Shown piece by piece: positions 27,411-35,735 of a stretch of DNA of 64,000 nt (position 1 is its first letter; each line of letters begins with the position of its first letter). The notes under the pieces are model-generated. The model saw nothing but the letters and a program-made list of their open reading frames with translations. It did no database searches and was not told where the DNA came from. The position numbers and the translations under genes were made by a program. Origin of the DNA: Tropicimonas sp033101155. GTDB lineage: Bacteria; Pseudomonadota; Alphaproteobacteria; Rhodobacterales; Rhodobacteraceae. The DNA lies in the NCBI RefSeq assembly GCF_033101155.1, contig NZ_JAWMPX010000008.1, positions 141,529-205,528 on the forward strand, given 5' to 3'.

Positions 27411-27938
27411 TCAGTCCTGCGCTGCGGACTCCTCGAGTGCAGCCACGGCGCGCGCCGCGATCAGCGCTGCAAGGATTTCCGCCACGGCCTTGGTCTCATG
27501 CGCGGCCGTGATCCCGCCCACGCCGATCCGACGCCCGAGCCGCCAATAGAGCCCGGGTGCCCAGCGATTGCCGGCCTCCGGCTCGGACAGTTGCAGCAGG
27601 AACCCGTTGGACGGCTTGACGGCAAAGGTGCCGCGCTCCACCCGGATGATGCTGTCCACCCGCGCTACGACGCGCCCACCGCTTTCCCGCAGGACCTCGG
27701 ATGTCAGCTCCAGCCCGTGCTCGGTGTTCCGTCGCAGAGATTCCGAGAGATACAGGGTGCCGGCCCCGAGGATCAGCAGGAAAACCCGCCAATGCAACTC
27801 CGCTGGCGGCTTGGCAATCGCGAGATAGAGCACGGCGACTCCCAGCGTGCAGAGCACGATGATCCCCATCATGCGTCGGGGCGCTGACGGAGAAATGGTG
27901 GCGAGGATGCGGTCGGGGTCGATGCTCTGTTCTGTCAT
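27411..27938 (-). CDS. Two-pass membrane protein, unknown function
   Basis: This 175-residue protein has two adjacent membrane segments (MGIIVLCTLGVAVLYLAIA and WRVFLLILGAGTLYLSES). A cytoplasmic, PH-like beta-rich part follows (ELTSEVLRESGGRVVARVDS, IRVERGTFAVKPSNGFLL, WAPGLYWRLGRRIGVGG). The layout resembles short conserved hypothetical proteins of Rhodobacterales. No catalytic motif seen, and no function can be given. Confidence 0.75.
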   Translation of the reverse strand: MTEQSIDPDRILATISPSAPRRMMGIIVLCTLGVAVLYLAIAKPPAELHWRVFLLILGAGTLYLSESLRRNTEHGLELTSEVLRESGGRVVARVDSIIRVERGTFAVKPSNGFLLQLSEPEAGNRWAPGLYWRLGRRIGVGGITAAHETKAVAEILAALIAARAVAALEESAAQD

Positions 27939-28086
27939 GCCGCCTGATTTACGCGGGACGGGCGCGGAGCGCGAGTGAAATCATGTTCTTGCAAAAATGC
28001 ACAAAAGCGGCGCGCTACGATATCGATGGTTCGAATTGCCGCGAAGCCTCGATCTCCCTACCTTACGCAGCGAAAGGAGACAGATC

Positions 28087-28998
28087 ATGTCACTGAGACC
28101 TGTTGACCGTATCTCCCACGCGGTTCCGACTATGGAAGGGGCCGGCGTGAAGCTGCACCGCGCCTTTGGCTTTCAGGAGCCGGAGTTGATGGACCCGTTC
28201 CTGCTCTTCGACGACTTCCGCAACGAGCGCCCCGAAGATTTCAGCGCCGGATTCCCCTGGCATCCGCATCGGGGCATCGAGACGATCACCTATGTGCTCG
28301 ATGGCACGGTCGAGCATCAGGATAGCCTGGGCAATACCGGTCGGCTCGGCGCGGGCGATGTCCAGTGGATGACCGCCGGTTCTGGAATCCTGCATCAGGA
28401 GATGCCGGAAGGCAGCGCGTCGGGGCGGATGCATGGTTTCCAGCTCTGGGCCAACCTGCCCGGCGACCTGAAAATGACAACGCCGCGCTATCAGGATGTG
28501 ACCGCCGCCGATATTCCACTGATCGAGGAGGATGATGGCACCCGGATCAAGGTGATCACCGGCGCGTTTTACGGCAAGAGCGGTCCGGTTGACGGGATCG
28601 CGGCGGACCCGCTCTATCTCGACATCTTCGTCCCTGCCGGACGGCGCAAGACCTTCCCGATTGATACCCGGCGGCAGGCCTTCGCCTATGTCTTCGAGGG
28701 CGCTGGGGCCTTTGCCGACGCGGCCGCGCCGCAGGGCGTGTTGCTGGAGAAGGAGGTGATGGGCCAAGAGGTGAATATCCGCGACCTCTCCGGCAACCGC
28801 ACCGTGATCCGCTTCGGGCAGGGCGATGAGGTTGTCGTGCAGGCCGGACCGGAGGGGATTCGCTTCCTGTTGGTCGCCGGTGCTCCGATCCGCGAACCCG
28901 TTGCCTGGCATGGCCCCATCGTGATGAACACGCAGGAGGAGTTGCGTCAGGCCTTCCGCGAGCTGCGCAATGGCAGTTTCATCCGCCCCGCACACTGA
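28087..28998 (+). CDS. Pirin-family protein
   Basis: This 303-residue bicupin has the pirin metal-site residues in FPWHPHRGIETITYVLDG and VEHQDS (two His, one His, one Glu) and GSGILHQEMP. Family members act as quercetin dioxygenases or redox-sensing partners; the role here is unknown. The ATG at 28087 follows an AAGGAGA ribosome site; a longer frame from 27997 lacks homology. A strong hairpin follows the gene, so it is probably transcribed alone. Confidence 0.92.
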   Translation: MSLRPVDRISHAVPTMEGAGVKLHRAFGFQEPELMDPFLLFDDFRNERPEDFSAGFPWHPHRGIETITYVLDGTVEHQDSLGNTGRLGAGDVQWMTAGSGILHQEMPEGSASGRMHGFQLWANLPGDLKMTTPRYQDVTAADIPLIEEDDGTRIKVITGAFYGKSGPVDGIAADPLYLDIFVPAGRRKTFPIDTRRQAFAYVFEGAGAFADAAAPQGVLLEKEVMGQEVNIRDLSGNRTVIRFGQGDEVVVQAGPEGIRFLLVAGAPIREPVAWHGPIVMNTQEELRQAFRELRNGSFIRPAH

Positions 28999-29002
28999 CC
29001 TG

Positions 29003-29031
29003 TTCGCCCCGGACCTCCCGTCCGGGGCGAA
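29003..29031 (+). terminator. Hairpin terminator after the pirin gene
   Basis: A perfect 12-base stem (29003-29014 and 29020-29031) with a 5-base loop starts 5 bases after the stop codon. It is followed by GAATTTTGCTT. This fits a rho-independent terminator with a short T tract. Confidence 0.8.
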
Positions 29032-29062
29032 GAATTTTGCTTGCCTCCCACCCCCCTCCCAT

Positions 29063-29088
29063 GGAAATTGAACGGATATTCAATTTCC
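29063..29088 (+). promoter_or_regulatory. AT-rich palindrome upstream of valine-degradation operon
   Basis: Perfect 10-base inverted arms GGAAATTGAA and TTCAATTTCC are separated by CGGATA, ending 22 bases before the acyl-CoA dehydrogenase ATG. Its composition stands out from the GC-rich surroundings, and no T tract follows. It looks like an operator for a dimeric repressor (TetR-, MerR- or GntR-type); the regulator is not encoded nearby. Confidence 0.6.
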
Positions 29089-29110
29089 GTCAGCTTTGGG
29101 GAGGAGGCTC

Positions 29111-30253
29111 ATGGATTTCGCGCTCACCGAGGAACAGGTGGCCATATTCGACATGGCCCGCGCCTTTGGCGCAGAATACATCGCGCCCTTTGCCGCCGGC
29201 TGGGAGGAAGAGGGCACGATTCCGAAGGATCTCTGGCCGAAACTGGCCGAGCTGGGCTTTGGCGGGCTCTACGTCTCCGAAGAGGCAGGCGGCTCGGGGC
29301 TGAGCCGGCTGGACGCGACGCTGGTCTTCGAGGCGCTCTCGATGTCCTGCGCCTCGGTGGCGGCCTTCCTGTCGATCCACAACATGTGCTGCAAGATGCT
29401 GGACAAGTTCGGCTCCGATGAGCTCAAGGCCCGTTACCTGCCCGGCGCCCTCAGCATGGAGACAGTGTTCTCCTACTGCCTGACCGAACCGGGCTCGGGC
29501 TCGGACGCGGCGGCGCTGAAGACGAAGGCGGAGCGCAGCAATGCCGGCTACAGCCTCACCGGCACAAAGGCTTTCATCTCCGGTGGGGGTTATTCCGACG
29601 CCTATATTGTCATGGCACGGACCGGGCAGGACGGCCCGAAAGGCATCTCCGCGCTGGTGATCGAGGACGGAACGGACGGGCTCTCCTATGGCGGGTTGGA
29701 GGCCAAGATGGGCTGGAAGAGCCAGCCGACGCGAGCCGTGCAGATGGATGATGTTCTGGTTCCTGCGGAGAACCTGCTCGGCGAGGAGGGGCGCGGCTTT
29801 GCCTATGCCATGGCCGGACTCGATGGCGGACGGCTGAACATTTCCGCCTGCAGCCTCGGCGCCGCTCAGGCCGCACTCGATGCGACGCTGCTTTACATGT
29901 CCGAGCGCAAGGCGTTCGGGCAGAGCATCGACCAGTTCCAGGCGCTGCAATTCCGCCTCGCGGATATGGAGATCGAGATGCAGGCCGCGCGCACCTTCCT
30001 GCGCCAGGCCGCCTGGAAGCTCGACCAGGGCGCGCCGGATGCGACGAAGTTCTGCGCCATGGCGAAGAAGTTCGTCACCGAAACGGGGAGCCGCGTCGCC
30101 GACCAGTGCCTCCAGCTCCATGGCGGTTATGGCTATCTCGCCGATTACGGGATCGAGAAGATCGTGCGTGACCTGCGCGTCCACCAGATCCTCGAAGGCA
30201 CGAACGAGATCATGCGCCTGATCGTGGCGCGGCAGATGGTGAGCAACCGATGA
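29111..30253 (+). CDS. Isobutyryl-CoA dehydrogenase-like acyl-CoA dehydrogenase
   Basis: This 380-residue flavoprotein probably oxidises isobutyryl-CoA to methacrylyl-CoA in valine breakdown. Family words include CLTEPGSGSDAAALKT, GTKAFISGGGYSDAYIVMAR and SERKAFGQSIDQFQALQF. The C-terminal LHGGYGYLADYGIEKIVRD and VHQILEGTNEIMR closely resemble human ACAD8. A GGGGAGGAGG ribosome site precedes ATG 29111. The next two genes encode later steps of valine degradation, which fixes the likely substrate. Stop and start overlap the hydrolase gene (ATGA). Confidence 0.9.
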   Translation: MDFALTEEQVAIFDMARAFGAEYIAPFAAGWEEEGTIPKDLWPKLAELGFGGLYVSEEAGGSGLSRLDATLVFEALSMSCASVAAFLSIHNMCCKMLDKFGSDELKARYLPGALSMETVFSYCLTEPGSGSDAAALKTKAERSNAGYSLTGTKAFISGGGYSDAYIVMARTGQDGPKGISALVIEDGTDGLSYGGLEAKMGWKSQPTRAVQMDDVLVPAENLLGEEGRGFAYAMAGLDGGRLNISACSLGAAQAALDATLLYMSERKAFGQSIDQFQALQFRLADMEIEMQAARTFLRQAAWKLDQGAPDATKFCAMAKKFVTETGSRVADQCLQLHGGYGYLADYGIEKIVRDLRVHQILEGTNEIMRLIVARQMVSNR

Positions 30254-31308
30254 GTGAAATCTCCATCCGCAAGGTCGGCCGCACCGGGCGGATTACGCTG
30301 ACGCGGCCCAAGGCGCTCAACGCGCTGAGCTACGAGATGTGCCTCGCCATCGACGCCGCGCTGAAGGACTGGGCCGGGGATGACGACGTCGCCATGCTGG
30401 TCATCGACGCCGAGGGCGAGAAGGCCTTCTGCGCCGGCGGGGACATTGCGCAGATGTATTCCACGGGGATGGCGGGCGAATACACGTACGGTCAGCGTTT
30501 CTGGCGTGACGAATACCGGATGAATGCCCGGATCTTCGAATTTCCCAAGCCGGTGGCGAGCTTCCTGCAAGGCTTCACCATGGGTGGCGGCGTGGGAGTC
30601 GGGTGCCACGGTTCGCACCGGGTCGTCTGCGAGAGCAGCCAGATCGCCATGCCCGAATGCGGCATCGGGCTGGTGCCGGATGTCGGCGGCTCGCTGCTGC
30701 TGGCGCGCGCGCCGGGGCGGTTGGGCGAGTATCTCGGTACAACGGGTACGCGGATGGGACCGGCGGATGCGATCTTGGCCGGGTTCGCGGATTACTTCGT
30801 GCCCGAAGCCGAATGGCCGGCGCTGATCGCAACACTTGAGGAGACGGGCGACTGGACCCGGATCGACGCCGCCGCCAGCGCGCCGCCCGAGGGGCCGTTG
30901 GACGGCAAGCGGGACGAGATCGAACGGCATTTCGGCGGCGAGACCCTGGGCGACATCCTTCGTTCGCTGCGCAGCGAGGAGACCGAGTTCACGCGTGCGA
31001 CGTTGAAAGCGCTCGGGCGGAATTCCCCGCTGGCCATGGGCTGTACGGTTGAAATGGCGCATCGGCTCGGCGAGGGGGCGGGCATCCGGCAGGCGCTCGG
31101 GCTTGAATATCGCTTCACCCACCGATCGCTGGAGAATTCGGATTTCCTCGAAGGCATTCGGGCTGCGATCATCGACAAGGATCGCAGCCCGTGTTGGCAA
31201 TACGGGCTGGAGGAGATCACGCCCTCCATGGTGAGCGAGATGCTGCGGCCGTTGGGCGCTGACGCGCTGACATTCGAGGATGCGGAACAGGGGGAGGAGA
31301 CGGCATGA
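30250..31308 (+). CDS. 3-Hydroxyisobutyryl-CoA hydrolase (HIBCH-like)
   Basis: This 352-residue crotonase-fold thioesterase releases 3-hydroxyisobutyrate from its CoA ester in the valine pathway. It has the long HIBCH-type layout: LTRPKALNALSYEMCLAI, KAFCAGGDIAQMY, FTMGGGVGVGCHGSHRVV and MPECGIGLVPDVGGS, followed by the C-terminal extension (LEYRFTHRSLENSDFLEGIRA) that separates hydrolases from ordinary hydratases. It overlaps both neighbours by 4 bases, so the three genes are one translation-coupled operon. Confidence 0.9.
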   Translation: MSEISIRKVGRTGRITLTRPKALNALSYEMCLAIDAALKDWAGDDDVAMLVIDAEGEKAFCAGGDIAQMYSTGMAGEYTYGQRFWRDEYRMNARIFEFPKPVASFLQGFTMGGGVGVGCHGSHRVVCESSQIAMPECGIGLVPDVGGSLLLARAPGRLGEYLGTTGTRMGPADAILAGFADYFVPEAEWPALIATLEETGDWTRIDAAASAPPEGPLDGKRDEIERHFGGETLGDILRSLRSEETEFTRATLKALGRNSPLAMGCTVEMAHRLGEGAGIRQALGLEYRFTHRSLENSDFLEGIRAAIIDKDRSPCWQYGLEEITPSMVSEMLRPLGADALTFEDAEQGEETA

Positions 31309-32180
31309 AAATCGGGTTTATCGGACTTGGAAATATGGGCGCGCCGATGGCGGCCAATCTTGCGGCGGCGGGGCATGAGGTGACGGGGTTCGACCTTGCC
31401 GCTCCCTGCCCGGACGGCGTTTCGCCTGTGGAGAGCGCGATGGAGGCGGCGCGTGGCGCGGATGTCGTCGTCACCATGCTGCCAAATGGCGAGATCCTGC
31501 GAGCGGTTGCGGCAGAGATCCACGGTGCTATGGCGCCGGGGGCGGTGCATCTGGATTGCTCGACGGTCGATGTCGACAGCGCCCGCGCGGTGGCTGACGC
31601 GGCGGAGGCGGCGGGGCTCTCAGCGGTGGATGCGCCGGTCTCGGGCGGCGTTGGCGGCGCCTCGGCCGGCACGCTGACCTTCATGGCCGGCGGCAGCGAC
31701 GCCGCCTTTGCCACCGTCGCGCCGCTCTTCGAGGTGATGGGGCAGAAGGCGGTGCATTGCGGTGCGGCCGGGGCCGGTCAGGCGGCGAAGATCTGCAACA
31801 ACATGATCCTCGGCATCACGATGATCGGCACCTGCGAGGCGTTCGCGCTGGCCGACAAGCTCGGGCTCGACCGCCAGAAGATGTTCGACGTGGTCTCGAC
31901 CTCCTCGGGCTATTCCTGGTCGATGAACGCCTATTGCCCCGCGCCCGGCGTTGGCCCGACCTCGCCGGCGGATAACGACTACCAGCCCGGTTTCGCCGCG
32001 GCCCTCATGCTCAAGGACCTGCGCCTGAGCCAGCAGGCCGCCGAGGCCGCGGATGCCGACACGCCGCTGGGGGCGGCAGCGATGGCGCTCTATGCGCAGT
32101 TCGTGGAAGCAGAAGAGGGGGGCGGGAAGGACTTTTCTGCCATGCTGCCCCGCCTTGCCGCGCGCGGGCGAGCGGGCTGA
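31305..32180 (+). CDS. mmsB: 3-Hydroxyisobutyrate dehydrogenase MmsB
   Basis: This 291-residue NAD-dependent enzyme oxidises 3-hydroxyisobutyrate to methylmalonate semialdehyde. It shows the dinucleotide fold GFIGLGNMGAPMAANLA, the signature APVSGGVGGASAGTLTFM, and the catalytic lysine region GAGQAAKICNNM. The start overlaps the hydrolase stop. The next enzyme, MmsA, is not in this window, so the pathway is completed elsewhere in the genome. Confidence 0.93.
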   Translation: MKIGFIGLGNMGAPMAANLAAAGHEVTGFDLAAPCPDGVSPVESAMEAARGADVVVTMLPNGEILRAVAAEIHGAMAPGAVHLDCSTVDVDSARAVADAAEAAGLSAVDAPVSGGVGGASAGTLTFMAGGSDAAFATVAPLFEVMGQKAVHCGAAGAGQAAKICNNMILGITMIGTCEAFALADKLGLDRQKMFDVVSTSSGYSWSMNAYCPAPGVGPTSPADNDYQPGFAAALMLKDLRLSQQAAEAADADTPLGAAAMALYAQFVEAEEGGGKDFSAMLPRLAARGRAG

Positions 32181-32219
32181 TCCGGCAGGACAGAACGGGC
32201 GGAAAACCGGTAGACCGGA

Positions 32220-32239
32220 GCGGGCAAATCTCTGCCCGC
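32220..32239. terminator. Short hairpin between convergent mmsB and DUF2147 gene
   Basis: A 7-base perfect stem (GCGGGCA and TGCCCGC) with a 6-base loop lies in the 74-base gap between the two convergent stops. It lacks a T tract, so it is only a weak terminator candidate that could serve both strands. Confidence 0.35.
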
Positions 32240-32254
32240 CCCGGCACGCGGCGG

Positions 32255-32641
32255 CTAGTTCACCCGGGTCCAGGTCTGGCTGCGGCAGATCGGACCGACA
32301 CAGCCCGAGACTTTCAGCGAATTGCCTGACAGCGCCATTTTCGACTTGTAGGTCTTGTCGCGGTCCGGTGCCCAGATCTTGCCTCCGGAATATTTCCCAC
32401 CACCACTCGCCGTCATGTCCCAGACCATCCGCTTGCCGACCGTGTCGGAAGAAACGGATTTCCCCGCGCCATTGAACGCCTTGCCAATCGTGCCGCAGAT
32501 CGCGCTGCCGCAGGACGTCAGGGTGACATGCGCGAAATTGCCGTCATCGCCGGGTTGCGTCTTCCAGGTGCCGAGAATCGGATCCGCGGTCGCTATGCTG
32601 CCGAAACAGACTAAGGCCGCCGCCAGGGCGAGCTTCTTCAT
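32255..32641 (-). CDS. DUF2147-family exported protein
   Basis: This 128-residue protein has a signal peptide (KKLALAAALVCFGSIATA) and the DUF2147 pattern: LGTWKTQPGD, IGKAFNGAGK, WDMTASGGGKYSGGKIWAP and LKVSGCVGPICRSQTWTR, with four cysteines that could form two disulfides. It is periplasmic or secreted; the molecular role of the family is not established. The ATG at 32641 is chosen for the signal peptide. It is divergent from hisA. Confidence 0.9.
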   Translation of the reverse strand: MKKLALAAALVCFGSIATADPILGTWKTQPGDDGNFAHVTLTSCGSAICGTIGKAFNGAGKSVSSDTVGKRMVWDMTASGGGKYSGGKIWAPDRDKTYKSKMALSGNSLKVSGCVGPICRSQTWTRVN

Positions 32642-32777
32642 GTGGTGTCCTCCCATTCACATTCCGGGCAGTCTGTCGCAGCCCCACGCGAGGGATCAAC
32701 AATGACGTCCCGTCGCTTTGCATTCGCCCGCGACACATGGCACAGAGCGGTCCGAGACCAGAAGAAAGGGCCACGAC

Positions 32778-33497
32778 ATGATCCTCTATCCCGCAATCGA
32801 CCTGAAGGACGGCCATTGCGTGCGTCTGCTCAAGGGCGACATGGAGAAGGCCACGGTCTTTGGCGACGATCCGGCCGCGCAGGCGCGCCAGTTCGTCGAG
32901 GCGGGCAGCGAATGGCTGCACCTCGTTGATCTCAACGGCGCCTTTGCCGGGCGCCCTGTGAACGCGGCCGCGGTCGAGGCAATCCTGGCCGCGGTGGATG
33001 TGCCGGTCCAGCTTGGCGGCGGCATCCGCGATATCGAAACCATCGAGATGTGGCTCGACAAGGGGGTTGCGCGGGTGATCCTCGGAACCGTGGCCGTCGA
33101 AAACCCGGACCTCGTGCGCGAGGCGGCTTCGCTCTTTCCCGGCAAGGTGGCCGTAGGGCTCGATGCGCGCAACGGAAAAGTCGCCACGCGCGGCTGGGCC
33201 GAGGAGACCGAGGTGACCGTGACCGACCTGGCCGGGCAGCTCGAAGATGCTGGCATCGCCGCGATCATCTACACTGATATCGACCGCGACGGTGCGATGC
33301 AGGGCCCGAACGTCTCGGCGACGGCGGCGCTTGCGCGCGCCACGACCATACCGGTCATCGCGTCGGGCGGGGTGTCCTCGCTCAAGGATATCGAAGCGTT
33401 GCGGGACGCGATCGGAATTTCCGGCGTCATCTCCGGGCGTGCGCTCTACGACGGCGCGCTGGATCTGAAAGCAGCACTGGACGCCTTGGCCGGCTAA
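32778..33497 (+). CDS. hisA: Phosphoribosylformimino-5-aminoimidazole carboxamide ribotide isomerase HisA
   Basis: HisA catalyses the fourth step of histidine synthesis. The 239-residue TIM barrel has catalytic Asp in YPAIDLKDGHCVRL and IIYTDIDRDGAMQGPN, and the phosphate-binding QLGGGIRD and VIASGGVSS loops. The ATG at 32778 follows GAAAGGG; upstream in-frame codons lack homology. The hisH and hisF partners that often flank hisA are absent on both sides here, and a glycosyltransferase on the other strand follows. Confidence 0.95.
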   Translation: MILYPAIDLKDGHCVRLLKGDMEKATVFGDDPAAQARQFVEAGSEWLHLVDLNGAFAGRPVNAAAVEAILAAVDVPVQLGGGIRDIETIEMWLDKGVARVILGTVAVENPDLVREAASLFPGKVAVGLDARNGKVATRGWAEETEVTVTDLAGQLEDAGIAAIIYTDIDRDGAMQGPNVSATAALARATTIPVIASGGVSSLKDIEALRDAIGISGVISGRALYDGALDLKAALDALAG

Positions 33498-33604
33498 ACG
33501 GGGATCGACACGCAGCCGAGAGTGTGGGCGCGACAGGATGCAAAATGGCGGGCCGCACCCGCAATCGCTTTCGGGGCGCGAGTCGTTTGCCGCGCTGAGC
33601 CTCG

Positions 33605-34552
33605 TTAGATCTCGCTCGCCCGCCGTGGATCGATCTTTCCGCGAAGTATATCCCAGAAGGCGCGGAGATTGCCGCGAAGCCGTCCCCGGCTGTCGATCCA
33701 TTGCCGCGGGCGAATCGAATGGACCAGGTTGGAGGCGAAGACCTGCCCGGTCAGGAGCAGCATCTTGCGGGTCGAGACAGTTCCCTTGCGGAGCATGTAG
33801 ACGGGATTAACGATCTGCGAGTAGCCCAGCCGCCGCCCCGGCGTACGGCCGGTCCTGGTGCCAAGATGCACACCGCGCAGAAGGTTGGAACGCACGAGAC
33901 GACCATAATCGGCAAGCTGGCGTGAGAAGTCGATATCCTCCAGCCAGGAATAGAGCGGCAGGGCTTCATCGAAGCGCAGCCCGAATGTCAGGATCGGTCG
34001 TGCGCGAACCGCCATGTTGCAGCCATAGCCGTTATAGACGTCTTTCAATTGCTCCGGCGCGGTCAGGACGGCTTCCCGGTCAAGGATCTGCTGGCCGGTC
34101 TCATGATCGTATCCGCGACCAACCACCCCATCGGCTATCACCGCCCCGGTGGCCAGGACGATATAGGGATGGCGCTCGAACACTGCCATCACCTCGGCGA
34201 AGTAATTCGGCGCCATCAGGAAATCGTCATCGAGGAACATCAGGATGTCCGCCAATTCGATCTGTTCGAGGATCCGGTTGCGCCGGGCAGACAGGCTGCG
34301 CGCACCGACCACGACCTTGATCGGAAAGGGCAACCCGGTCAGGGCGGCGCGGTCGATATCCCGTTCTTGCGCAACGGCGAGGACCACGAGATCCGGCAGA
34401 CGCTCCTGTTCGGTGATATGGCGAACGGTCTCGGTCAGTATCTCGCGCCGACCTGAGGTTGGAACGCCAAGGATCAGCCGACGCGGACCGGGTGGAATCG
34501 GTGCATCCTCTGGCGATGGCCTGTCTTGGGCGGGGCGGGTCGTGGCTTTCAT
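33605..34552 (-). CDS. Family 2 glycosyltransferase
   Basis: The 315-residue protein is a cytoplasmic GT2 enzyme: RLILGVPTSGRREILTETVR at the start, the donor-binding acidic cluster in ILMFLDDDFLMAPNYF, and YNGYGCNMAVRARP with an acidic ED pair in SWLEDIDFSRQL. The acceptor is unknown, but the gene lies in the same - strand neighbourhood as a GT4 enzyme, so a surface polysaccharide is likely. The ATG at 34552 is chosen; 13 further upstream codons are open. Confidence 0.88.
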   Translation of the reverse strand: MKATTRPAQDRPSPEDAPIPPGPRRLILGVPTSGRREILTETVRHITEQERLPDLVVLAVAQERDIDRAALTGLPFPIKVVVGARSLSARRNRILEQIELADILMFLDDDFLMAPNYFAEVMAVFERHPYIVLATGAVIADGVVGRGYDHETGQQILDREAVLTAPEQLKDVYNGYGCNMAVRARPILTFGLRFDEALPLYSWLEDIDFSRQLADYGRLVRSNLLRGVHLGTRTGRTPGRRLGYSQIVNPVYMLRKGTVSTRKMLLLTGQVFASNLVHSIRPRQWIDSRGRLRGNLRAFWDILRGKIDPRRASEI

Positions 34553-35297
34553 TGGGCAAATTCCTTTGACTGCAATTCCCACAACGGTCACTTAAATCTC
34601 AGCGTCTGGGGTGTAATGAGTATTGCCTATACCATGGCACCGACTAATTCTCGCCCCATGACGGAGGGGGAGGGCGCAGTTTTTTCGCATGACCAGGCAT
34701 GTCGCCTGGTATTTTGAAATTCTGTCATGCCTGTTCCTCTTGTTTGGGATTTGCAGCTTGTTGCTGACGTGAAATCGATCTCGCGTGGCCTCACCGGGCG
34801 TCGCACCCACTCAGCACGGAATTGGTGGTCTTGAGTGCGGGCTGCCGGATCTCGTTCCGGCAATTCCTGAACGCGGGCATCCGCATCCGGGGTCGTCGCC
34901 CGAGGTTTCAGGCTGCCAAAGCGTTTATGTGCATGTCCGATCCGGGTCTGACGGAAGACCTCCGAGCTGCTTTCGTACATCAGAAGCACCGCCGTGATCG
35001 TCCCCATTACAGGCGGGAAACGCGTCAGTGTGTCCCCCTCCAGGACACTGTTGAGCACGCGCTTCGACACTCTGATTTTGTGCAAGGCATTAACCATGTT
35101 TTCCGAAACGGCAGAGGGCGATGGGCTGTGAACATTAGGCAATGAGCGGAAAGGGGAGATTGTTTCGTTCTGCTTTCTCATACAACTTTCTAGACCGCTC
35201 TCGCAGCCGCCCTCAATTGTGTCAATGAGGACCACACCCAATATCAATCTGTCACATTTCAGAGAAAGAACCACCCGGAGTCGTATTAACAAACTGT
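34553..35297. other. 745-base stretch without a confident gene
   Basis: Lower in GC than its surroundings in parts (around 34600-34740 and 35100-35300). It holds one doubtful - strand open frame listed separately. I see no RNA gene, terminal inverted repeats or strong hairpin. The AT-rich right part may hold the promoter of the glycosyltransferase side. Confidence 0.5.
34627..35181 (-). CDS. Doubtful hypothetical protein
   Basis: A 184-residue frame from ATG 35181 with no recognisable family. The middle part (VLNSVLEGDTLTRFPPV, LLMYESSSEVFRQTR) uses G or C in most third codon positions, as real genes do here. The first 25 and last 50 residues do not, and the ribosome site is weak (AGAAAG). 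It may be a decayed gene, a real small gene with a shorter extent, or chance. Confidence 0.22.
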   Translation of the reverse strand: MRKQNETISPFRSLPNVHSPSPSAVSENMVNALHKIRVSKRVLNSVLEGDTLTRFPPVMGTITAVLLMYESSSEVFRQTRIGHAHKRFGSLKPRATTPDADARVQELPERDPAARTQDHQFRAEWVRRPVRPREIDFTSATSCKSQTRGTGMTEFQNTRRHAWSCEKTAPSPSVMGRELVGAMV

Positions 35298-35735
35298 TTA
35301 CGGATTCGGGATTGTGCTGGTGGGGAGGCGTTTTTCGAAAGAGGCCGTCTGATCTTGTCTGACCAGGGGCAGGGTGCAATCGCGCAGGGTGATCCGCGCC
35401 GGGCCGCGGGTTGCCAGAGCGCCGACGAAACCGTCCGCGAGGTCGAAATGGGTCAGGGACCAGTCTTCGGCGCGCGCGCTGGGTAGCCGAATGGCTTTCA
35501 TCTCGGCCGGTGCACCGGGGCTCAGCGAGACATCGAGTGCGTCCATTTCCACGGTCAACCCGGTCCCGAGCGCCTTGACCAACGCTTCTCTACGGGTCCA
35601 GCGCCGGAAGAAGCCAGCGGGCCAGAGGGGGGGAGAGAGCGATGCGTGTTCGTCCTCGCCCAGGGTCGCGCGCAACGCGTCGAGGCGTGTCTGCGCGGGT
35701 TCCAGTGACCGGATCCTGAGATCACCCCCGATCAT
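35298..35735 (-). CDS. 5'-shortened 4'-phosphopantetheinyl transferase-like protein
   Basis: The family transfers phosphopantetheine from CoA to carrier proteins. This 145-residue product carries the C-terminal Sfp-type signature FFRRWTRREALVKALGTGL, but family members are usually 220 residues or more. The N-terminal half is missing, and the magnesium motif (normally G-x-D-x-E) is reduced to GGDLR at the very start. The signature lysine of WxxKEA is Arg. ATG 35735 overlaps the stop of the GT4 gene (ATGA), so translation is coupled. It may be a remnant that has fused into the operon rather than a working enzyme. Confidence 0.65.
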   Translation of the reverse strand: MIGGDLRIRSLEPAQTRLDALRATLGEDEHASLSPPLWPAGFFRRWTRREALVKALGTGLTVEMDALDVSLSPGAPAEMKAIRLPSARAEDWSLTHFDLADGFVGALATRGPARITLRDCTLPLVRQDQTASFEKRLPTSTIPNP

